A stretch of 64,000 nt of DNA from Chlamydomonas reinhardtii (lineage: Eukaryota; Chlorophyta; Chlorophyceae; Chlamydomonadales; Chlamydomonadaceae), in assembly GCF_000002595.2 (NCBI RefSeq), contig NC_057015.1, positions 9,315,442 through 9,379,441 on the forward strand. Reading direction: 5' to 3'. Of the stretch, positions 56,669-64,000 are shown in pieces. Under the pieces are notes generated by a model. That model worked only from the letters and a program-made list of their open reading frames with translations. It did no database searches and was not told the DNA's origin. The stretch's first letter is position 1; every line of letters begins with the position of its first letter. A program made the translations under genes and the position numbers.

Positions 56669-57935
56669 GGGGCGTGAGCGGCGTGGCCTGGCCAGGCGCC
56701 ATAGCCTGCTTGGCGGAGCGAGGGCGGGAGGGTGTGTGTGCGACGGTGGTGGTGGAGGGTGCCGTCGTCGTGGCGGCTGGCGAACTGGGCTCAGGGGGAG
56801 GCGGAGGGCGAGGCGCAGGGAATTGAGCCCTGGCATGTCACATTGCTGGACTGGGATTTGGGATGGTACAAGAAAAAATCAGTGGAGAGGAGGTTGTGCT
56901 GAGGAGGCGGCAGGGCTGGCAGGGTTGCCGATATGTGTGTGCTTGTGGCTGCAGCGGACCAAATGGAGCCGATCCTGACATCCGCGGGCGTTTGGATTTG
57001 GCCGTTTGGGTAGGCGATTGGCTTGTTTACACGTGAGAGCGAGACGCTGGTTACTTGATGACCCAGGCAGCCTTTTGTCTCCTAATGTGTGTCGCCACGC
57101 ACATGCAACATGCGGCACCTGCGCACAACCCGGTCGCATCATCAAGGAGCACGGCACCATCCGCACATACATGCCCACATTGCTGTGGTGGCTGGTTGCC
57201 CTTCCTCTTTATTTCTGGCCGTGCCTGCTGGTGGGGTAAAGCCACGCAGCGGCCGGCAACCACACGTGCGCGTCCCCCTGCCCTACACATCGCACTCCAC
57301 ACAGCAAGGCGCTGAATGGCCTCCCCGCCATGCACACAAGCACTGACCCCCGGAACACACAGGGCCAACCCGAACACGTTAACATGCCACGCGACACTGC
57401 TTTACGGTTCACTGAGGTAGCCGTCAGACATACCACTCATTTGTATCCATGATTTCCATGTGATGCCGTCAGTTCCAGACGACGAGCGCGGAAGCTTTAT
57501 CGCCACACGGTATGCATTACCCCGCCCCATGCTGGCTGGTGCAGACCCGAAGCAAGTGTCTGCGTTGTGGGGGCTGATTGTGCTTACCCACACACATACA
57601 GCACTGCTCGTAGCACCGATGCTGTTTCAATGTGCATGCATGCAATTCAGTTTGCATACACCTCCGCGTTCGCGTGATGCAAGCCACTTGATGTCCAATG
57701 CTCCGGACACCCGTGCGAAATCCACATCGTGAACGTGCGTGTATGACTCATACTTATTTTCCATGCCAAGCCACCTATCTACATGCCAACACCCGAGTCA
57801 CCTCATTACGCCACGCCTTCAATTCCTTGACCTGTTCATCCGCTAGCCGCCAGAACTTCGACCTGGGCTGACAGCCCGCTGCATGTGAGTCGGCAGAGGT
57901 TTTGGCCGTCCGCCGCTGTCGTGACCGTGTGTGTA
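56669..57935. other. convergent intergenic region
   Basis: This region lies between the CNOT9 paralog and the 3' end of SELW2. An open frame on the minus strand ending near 57775 finishes with plausible helical sequence (KFWRLADEQVKELKAWRNEV), but no partner exon or family was found. Nothing else was recognised. Confidence 0.35.
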
Positions 57936-57980
57936 CGTCATCCGGGGCGAGCCAAGGCCCCGTCGCCCTGTGCTCATCAT
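57936..57980 (-). promoter_or_regulatory. SECIS-like element of SELW2
   Basis: In the minus-strand 3' UTR of SELW2, ATGATG ... GGATGA bracket a G/C-rich arm containing GGGGCCTTGG. The segment aligns with the SECIS candidate of SELW1 (shared GTTTGGCGG upstream, CATGATG, GGCCTTGG or GCCCTTGG, CGCCCCGGATG). Its apical adenines are less clear than in SELW1. Confidence 0.5.
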
Positions 57981-58156
57981 GCGCCCCCCGGCGGTCCGCC
58001 AAACATGCTAGCCCTCATGCATGTAGGCTGCCCGCGCGCCCGCCTACCGCCGCGCTGCGCCTGCGGCATTGCACGGCATGGGCCTTCCCACCCCCACCCC
58101 ACCGTGCCGGGGTGCTACTTGTTGCGCCGCATCTCTCAGTGCGTTACTGCTAATCT

Positions 58157-59137
58157 TCATGTACATCCGCTCCAGCTCTCAGGGGCGTAAGGGAACTGCA
58201 TGCCCTTTTCCTGCGTGAGTCAAGCAAGAGAATTCCCGGCTTGAGGCTGAGAGCCTAGCGAGGTCTGCAGAGGTAACATGGGGCGCGTGAAAGGTACACC
58301 TGGAACCTCTGCTGGTTGCGCTTCCCAGGACCCTAGCGCCGAATGCCATGTTAGCGACGACGCACGCACCTTGGAGTGCACAAGCCCGCCGTTGACTGAT
58401 ATCTCAAAGGCCTGATGGGGAGCGGGCAGGTGGAGGGTCAAGGAAGGGGCACAGCAGGAAAGGCGTGGAGGGAGGCGAGCGGGCGCGAGGTCCGTGATAG
58501 CCGCGTGCGGGCAGGGATACGCCGCAAGCCCGTGGCGTCACAGCCATGTGGTGGCAGCTGTATGTCGGCCGCGCGCTGCATGCAAGGCTGCGGCGTGGCG
58601 TGGCGCGTGGTAGGAGGGGGAGAGGGGCCCCGGATGCGGCACACGGGCGCGGCATACCAGTAGCCACCAGGGGACACGGCTGGGGCGGGCTGGGGCGCAC
58701 ACGGGAGCGCCGGGCCCTCTGGCTGTTGGAATGCCCGAAAGGAACCATTAGCCGCCATGCCGGGGAACCACCGCTCACCTCCAAGCTACATCTCTGTGTC
58801 GTAGGTGAGGTCGGTACCCACAGCGGGAAGCGCCGCCTGTACGCTTCCACCAAGCTGCAGGGACGGTGCGTGGCAGGACGGAGGTCACGTGCGCCTCAGT
58901 GGCCTGAGCGGCTTACACCACAACAGACCTGATGATAATCCACATGTACTTTTGCCCGCTGCACCTCACAATACGGTAGCTGTGGAAGCACGACGGCGTT
59001 GAGCCTGGCAAGGGCTTGCATCGTTCATACCCTAGTATAACCGCAACATCCCGCGGCCTGTCGCACCTGCGATAACGACCGCGGTAGCCTCAACCTCCGC
59101 ACATAACGACTTGCGCAGCGATTGATGTCTTAGCCAT
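58157..59137 (-). CDS. SELW2: selenoprotein W, diverged paralog (UGA-Sec)
   Basis: Exons, high to low: 59137-59067, 58854-58779, 58411-58370, 58210-58157; about 80 residues. Exon 1 reads into CGG-U-GYRGRYR, with Sec encoded by TGA at about 59092-59090 (residue 16), the CxxU redox motif of the Rdx/SelW family. Exon 2 starts SLVEAYRRRFP, matching SLENAIRMKFP of SELW1 only loosely. Exon 3, AFEISVNGGLVHSK, matches the SELW1 block FFEVEVNGELVHSKK. The last exon is uncertain: the phase-compatible exon used here lacks the usual G-x-V-D-N-x-x-K tail. An in-frame TGA plus a downstream SECIS-like element homologous to that of SELW1 argues for a working selenoprotein gene, but loss of constraint at the 3' end cannot be excluded. 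C. reinhardtii is reported to have two SelW genes. Confidence 0.7.
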
Positions 59138-61007
59138 CAGACAGGAGTCTGGATGGCTCAGACCTAAGGAGTTGCGAATGCTGGGAAAGTCAGGAGTTCG
59201 TCTCGGACTTGGTCGTGTAAGTTATGGATTGTCGCTAATATTTACTGTATGTAGCTTTGTGCGCGGCTATAATAACGTCTCGCTCGTTGCCTCCGCAATC
59301 CGCTTTGCGGCAATGTGCCGTCCGTCAAGCGTCCGTCATCCTTTGCCTGGGCAGCCCTTTTCCCTCAACGTTTCTTGCCCGCCATTCAACTTCATGCAAG
59401 CACAATGCCTTTCGCTACACATGTGTGTATGTCACGGAGGACGCGCTGGTTTGGGGAGCCGAAACGTGAAATGTCGAATTTGTGCAGGATTGTGTTCGGT
59501 GCAGCTCGGTGTTACTCATGGTGGAACCCGCCAGCTGGTTTTCCTGTGCAATAGAGTATACACGCTCCTGCACACCCTTCTGTCCACAGTGTATCCACAG
59601 TGTACGCTGAGTGCCCCTCTGGGAGGCTCTGGGCTGGCTTGGGCCAGTGAATACGGCCCCCCCCACCGTCTCTCTGCCATCGACAAGAAGGTGGCTCTCT
59701 CTCATTCATTCATACTGCTGGAGGCAGCCTGGTCATGGCGACTGGGCCTACTTTGCCCCCCACGGATGGGGGCTTTGTCAGCTTTCCCCTTGGTTGGCTG
59801 GCTTGCCCCTTCCCCCGAAGGGGGAGGGGCGGAAGCCATTGCGGTCGCATCGAGTCCCCAGGCGGGGCCCCCTCGGTTATTCCAGTTTTGTATGTAACGT
59901 TAAAACTATGTGACCCAAAACGCAGCCCAAGACGTGTATCATGTACAGTGCCCTTCAATGGGTCCGTAGCAACGCATAACTTTGCAAAAACACAAGGAAG
60001 GCGTAAGACTAGAGGCGAAGAGATCAGAGGCGTTGGAGGATCCCGGCGCTCGACTATCGATCGGCTTTGCATTGCCGCGGACTTGCGGTAGACGATATTC
60101 TTCAAGGCAAACATTTAGACTTGGACATGTGCGAGCGCAAACAGCAAAGCGCATGCGATCTCTCCGATCGGCGATAGCAGAAAGGCGATGTGCTTCATCG
60201 CAATGCATAAGCAGCACTGAGTTTTGTGATATCAACGGTGCATACTATCGTGGTGACGATTTGTCGAAATCGTGTGAGAACTCTCGGGCCCCCTGCCCCC
60301 GACCCGCCCCCGACCCGCCCGCGCTCTCTCGCCTTCCGCAAATGCAAATGTGTTCACCGGCGCCTCCCCGCGCAAACACCTCCCGTGATACCAGCCCCGC
60401 ATCTCCCTCCCATCCCGTTCGCACAAATGCGACTGCGCGGAAGTGGACGTTGGGAACGTGACCATAGCCGATGAAATGCTGGGATCGGGGTTTAAGTTCC
60501 CGTCATGCTTGGCCTGCATTGATGCGCAATGCGACAGGGGGAGGGGGCAAGCCGGGGTACTGCGTAGCGGTAGGGGTTTCTTGCCCTCTTTCCAACCCAG
60601 GCCCCAGCGAAGGGCCCAGCCCCGTTGAATCACCGAAACCAAGCCGCTCGCGGCTGCCAAGGATTCCGTTTTGAATGAACCCATCTTACATGGCAATAAC
60701 AATGGGCCCCTGCGCACCTCCACGCGCTGGTGGTGTGGCCCACGCCACCCTGCTTGATTGCGCTTTGGCACATGTCATGCCACATAATCACTCGGCACAG
60801 ATCTACAGCCCACAACTCATACGCTACATCAACACCAATAACTATGAATTCACATTATTTGCGCGGTCAGCTGAACAACACGCTCGTTTGACGTTCATGA
60901 TCCCCCCCCCCACACACACACATGCGATACATATCATTGCACGATATTTTCAAAGGACAAGGCACAGCCTCATGACCTCCTAGTTGGCGTTGCCTAGGGT
61001 GATCATT
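59138..61007. other. intergenic between SELW2 and SELW1
   Basis: About 1.9 kb. A near-perfect hairpin (GCCCCTTCCCCC-GAA-GGGGGAGGGGC with one bulged T) lies at 59805-59830. An open frame at 59172-59897 (+) has no protein-like conservation. The AT-richer part near 60780-60960 may be the remains of an inserted element. No gene was recognised. Confidence 0.35.
59805..59830. repeat. short inverted repeat / hairpin
   Basis: Arms of 11-12 bp separated by GAA, with one bulged base, could form a stable hairpin. Possible origin in a small inverted-repeat element. Confidence 0.5.
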
Positions 61008-61062
61008 TGCATCCGGGGCGGACCAAGGGCCTGTAGCCCTTTAAAGCCCGCGCCCATCATGT
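61008..61062 (-). promoter_or_regulatory. SECIS element of SELW1 (type II candidate)
   Basis: In the minus-strand 3' UTR, about 210 nt after the stop, ATGATGGG ... CCCCGGATG bracket a stem that pairs GGGCG with CGCCC. The apex holds TTTAAA followed by a small GGGC/GCCC stem-loop, the layout of a type II SECIS with UGA/GA quartet and apical AA. It directs Sec insertion at the TGA of SELW1. Confidence 0.7.
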
Positions 61063-61270
61063 CTCACCCAGCAACCCGCCAAACAGGAAACCTTGTTGCC
61101 AGCCGGGTTGGCAGGTGATCAGTTGCCGGGACCGGGCGACAGGGCGGCAGTGCTCAGTGCGCTGCCGCTGCTGCCAACACCACTCTCAGCCCTGGCCGCC
61201 GCTGGCGCCGGTGTGTCCGCAAAGCACCGCTGCCAGCCGCTGCTAATTATGCAGCTGCCATGGGGGTTAT

Positions 61271-62139
61271 TTACTTGGCAAGCGCCTCACCAATCTTGGC
61301 GAAGATGCGCTCAACCTTCTCCTGGTTATCCACATGGCCGCCACCGTTCTGCACGTGAGCCGGCCACACGAGGGGAGGGTGCGGTGAGTGCGGAGGTGAA
61401 CTGTGACGCACGCGGACACATAAACAGCGCGACCGACACGTCCCCTTCCTTCCCCTTCTGCTGAGCATTTGCCCAGCTAGCGAGGTACAAAGTTGCCCGC
61501 GTACCTTCTTGGAGTGGACCAGCTCGCCGTTAACCTCGACCTCGAAGAAGCCTGGCGGGGAGGTCAGACACTGCGGGGTTAGGCACGTGGATGCGCGGCA
61601 AAGTCCTGCAGGCCTCGCGCAGTACGTGAGTACCTGGAATCGCGCCTGGAACCGCTGAGCAGCCCGCTGAGACGTGCACATACAGGTTCACGATTCTCTT
61701 GAAGACGAGACTTGCCCACTTCCGTCGTCAGGCCCCCGCATGTCAACGCGGTACCATCCCTCTGTCAACCCTGACTGAGCCGGCGTCTACGCTGCCCATC
61801 TCTAGCTGCAGCTGCCAATCAGCTGTTTTGCACACTGCACCGCCAGGCACTCCTGCGCTGTAAGATTCACGAAAACACACCAGTGGCTTGGGGGGTTGCC
61901 TCAAATGAGAACTTGATATCCGCGTTCGGGAACTTCATGCGTATCGCATTTTCCAAGCTGCGTGAAGCATTTTGGGGACAGATGCAGGTTAGGACACAGT
62001 TTTCTGCGGCATTCAGTCAGAGCAAGGTCATCCTGCAACCAGCACGTCTAAGCGGTGTCCCTGAGTAAGCGCACCTGCGATACCGCGACCCGTAGCCTCA
62101 GCCACCGCAGTAGAGAACGTGGACCTGGACGGGGGCCAT
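61271..62139 (-). CDS. SELW1: selenoprotein W (UGA-Sec)
   Basis: Four exons, high to low: 62139-62075, 61957-61881, 61551-61505, 61348-61271; 88 residues, typical for SelW. The start MAPVQVHVLYCGG is followed by an in-frame TGA (about 62100-62098, residue 14) and GYGSRYR, the thioredoxin-like CxxU motif. Next come SLENAIRMKFPNADIKFSFE, ATPQATG, FFEVEVNGELVHSKK and GGGHVDNQEKVERIFAKIGE, ending in TAA. All phases agree only if TGA is read as selenocysteine. SelW proteins are small cytosolic redox proteins that interact with glutathione and 14-3-3 proteins. A SECIS-like structure follows in the 3' UTR. The gene is divergent from the helicase gene, with 252 bp between the two ATGs. Confidence 0.92.
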
Positions 62140-62391
62140 AGCTGCTTGGCGAAAACGGAACGACGGGGCGGGGGGCGCTAGTGACTTGAGCGTTGAAGCG
62201 AGCAAGCGTTATCGTTGCGATATGGTTGCTGGATAATAGACGACAGCTCGCGTGCGGGGAAAATGGCCCCCCCCTCCAGTTCAGCCGCCCCATTCCGCTG
62301 CTCATGCCTTGTAGTCCGCGAGCTCTGAGCACTGAGCATGTCTGCCTTATTCAAATTCAGTTGAGCGCCTGGAAAACAGCACGCGACACAA
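62140..62391. promoter_or_regulatory. short divergent promoter, SELW1 / helicase
   Basis: Only about 250 bp separate the two start codons, so the promoters must overlap or be bidirectional. No TATA box is evident. Confidence 0.5.
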
Positions 62392-63495
62392 ATGGGTGTC
62401 GACTACATAGCTCGAAAGAGCGCCAAGAAGCGAAAGAAGAAGGAGCGCCAGGCGGTGGGCAAGGATGGCGTTGCCATACGGGAGCGTCGCCGTAAGAAGG
62501 TGAGCAAATAGGGGAGCAGAAATGGTCGGCAGCAGCCGCCGGCAATGTGCACGCGCACTATTTGCATCACGACTGGCGGCCCTCGCTTGACTGCTGTGGC
62601 CATGCTATCGCGCAGATTCGACGGCTTTGTCAGGGCGTGTGCTACAAGACGCCGGAGCTGACGGAAGAAGACAAAAAGGGAGGCTGGTCGGACGGCGAGG
62701 GCAACGGGGTGAGGCGGCGCACGGCACGGCGGCACAGGCGGGGCATCTTGCGGGCGGGTTGAGCTGCAGCCCGGGAGGCTCAGACAAGCGGCATGGGGAG
62801 CCCTGGGGTCTGACGACAGCGGGCGGGAGGGGGTCCAACACATGCACAGGGCTCAGACTTCCGACGCGTGCCGTGAGCCCGGAGTGCCCCGCTTCCTTAC
62901 CCCGCCGCCTCACCGCGCTCCGCCCCTCCCCTCCCCTCCACGCCCCGCCCCTCCCCTCTAGGCCCCCGACTACGACAGTGACATTGAGGAGGCCGCCGCC
63001 GCCGCCCGCGCCGCCTCCAACAAGGCCGCCAGCACCAGCGCCGCCGCCGCCGCGGCCGCCGACGCCAAGCTCCAAAAGCAGAGCGCCAAGAAGGCCAAGA
63101 AAGAAAAGAAGCAGCAGAGCCAGGCTGCTGACAAGAAACGCAAAGCCGCTGATGACGGCAACGCCGCCGACGGCGAAGCCGCTGCCGACGGCGGCGGCAA
63201 GCTCTCCACCTCCATCAAACTATTGGACCCTGCAACGCTGGCCACAAACGCTGCTAACGCGGCGCTTAAGAAGCTACAGCTCACGCCGGAGGCGGCGGCG
63301 GCGGCGGAGGCGGCGCTGGGTGGCTACCCGGCGCTGCTGCGCGGCGTGATGCTGGCGGAGCGGCACGTGGAGCCCACGCCGGTGCAGGAGGCGGCGTGGC
63401 CGGCGGCGCTGGCGGGGCGGGACGTGTGCGGCGTGGCGGAGCCGGGCAGTGGCAAGACGCTGGCGTACCTGCTGCCGGGGCTGGTGCGGCTGCAG
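62392..63495 (+). CDS. DEAD-box RNA helicase, N-terminal part (continues past window)
   Basis: Exons 62392-62499, 62616-62708 and 62962-63495 join in phase and give the first 245 residues. The N-terminus is very basic ([12 protein letters not shown]), a likely nuclear/nucleolar signal. A Lys/Ala-rich low-complexity stretch follows ([19 protein letters not shown]). The helicase core then begins: the Q-motif region [19 protein letters not shown] and motif I as AEPGSGKT, where DEAD-box proteins usually have A-x-T-G-S-G-K-T. The [10 protein letters not shown] context resembles the DBP3/RH5/DDX5 group. The rest of the core (DEAD, SAT, C-terminal RecA domain) lies beyond the window, behind an intron holding a tandem repeat. 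A role in rRNA processing is an inference. Confidence 0.85.
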
Positions 63496-63689
63496 GTGAG
63501 GAGGCGGATGGCTGGGGGGGGGGGCTGGCGGGGTGGTGTGGCCGTGTGGGGGATGTGGGTATGGGGGCTGTGGGGGGCTGTGGGTTGGGAGATGGGCGGC
63601 GTTGTTGGTCGGGAGGTGTGGAGGCAGTGGAGGCAGGTTCTGCCTTGCTGGGTTTGCACACAGACGCTCGCGTACACGCACGCACTGGC

Positions 63690-64000
63690 ACAGATGGGCG
63701 TTGATGAGCATGAGTTTATCCGCGCTTCTGAGGCTTTGACCGGCCGTGCTGACATTTACTCACTAATGGTTGAATTTCTTCGCCTGAGCCCTAAGTAGCA
63801 ATAGCACAAATGCACCTCGCGCACTCACACACTCGCGCGCGCACATACACGTACAAACTCGGGGCGTTGATGAGCATGAGTTTATCCGCGCTTCTGAGGC
63901 TTTGACCGGCCGTGCTGACATTTACTCACTTATGGTTGAATTTCTTCGCCTGAGCCCTAAGTAGCAGTAGCACCAATGCACCTCACGCACCCCGACACAC
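63690..64000 (+). repeat. 173-bp tandem repeat with a conserved 34-codon ORF
   Basis: A block from about 63693 to 63808 recurs at about 63866 to 63981 with very few differences, a period of 173 bp. It encodes [20 protein letters not shown] followed by [14 protein letters not shown] and a stop in both copies. The linker is rich in CA/CG. Composition is less GC-rich than the host exons. The array probably continues past the window inside the helicase intron. Confidence 0.8.

Noticed and set aside
59101-59165. possible tRNA-like segment
   Set aside because: No paired acceptor stem or T-loop consensus; it is the SELW2 first-exon region.
59172-59897. 241-codon plus-strand ORF between the SELW genes
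   Set aside because: No conserved motif, atypical composition and overlap with a hairpin; judged non-coding.

Overview
The window looks like nuclear DNA of a volvocine green alga, Chlamydomonas reinhardtii or a near relative. The evidence is very high GC with G/C-ending codons, many short exons split by introns with GTGAGT/GTGCGT donors and polypyrimidine-CAG acceptors, long (TG)n/(CA)n tracts in introns, Ala/Gly-rich insertions inside conserved proteins, TGTAA poly(A)-type signals, and a pair of selenoprotein W genes. No bacterial-type operon, CRISPR array or tRNA gene was recognised. Exon borders below were set by hand from conserved protein motifs, splice sites and phase agreement; every multi-exon model given with full coordinates closes in frame.

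Layout, left to right. (1) 84-4200 (+): 3' part of a gene for a cysteine/tryptophan repeat protein, probably extracellular. (2) 5010-5807 (+): a small orphan gene model. (3) 9550-6535 (-): an RTE1/TMEM222 (DUF778) membrane protein with a likely GC-AG intron. (4) 10243-12957 (+): a probable membrane protein, weakly DUF3054-like. (5) 30007-16235 (-): a 33-exon full-size PDR-type ABCG transporter of about 1624 residues. (6) 31022-41738 (+): an EPHX4-like membrane-anchored epoxide hydrolase whose intron 7 holds a very young Copia-like LTR element (34890-39632). (7) 42161-43850 (+): PEX11. (8) about 45780-44668 (-): a decayed Fanzor/TnpB-like nuclease gene. (9) 47435-49453 (+): an unrecognised Lys/Ala-tailed protein with CxxC motifs. 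(10, 11) 50411-53089 and 53881-56668 (+): tandem genes for the CCR4-NOT subunit CNOT9/RCD1, the second with an extra intron and a Gln/His-rich insertion. (12, 13) 59137-58157 and 62139-61271 (-): two selenoprotein W genes, each with an in-frame TGA in a CxxU motif and a SECIS-like element downstream. (14) from 62392 (+): the 5' part of a DEAD-box RNA helicase gene that runs off the window.

The genes are a mixed nuclear neighbourhood, not a pathway: transport (ABCG), lipid or xenobiotic metabolism (epoxide hydrolase), peroxisome division (PEX11), mRNA decay (CNOT9), redox (SELW) and RNA remodelling (helicase). Three close divergent pairs probably share promoter regions: RTE1-like/DUF3054-like, ABCG/epoxide hydrolase, and SELW1/helicase.

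The most unusual signals are two short repeat families that lie inside introns of unrelated genes, in both orientations and usually close to a splice site (introner-like). Others are the SELW1/SELW2 pair, the fresh LTR insertion with apparently identical LTRs and a 5-bp target duplication, the Fanzor relic, the apparent gene conversion at the 3' ends of the CNOT9 pair, and a 173-bp tandem repeat carrying a 34-codon ORF at the right edge.
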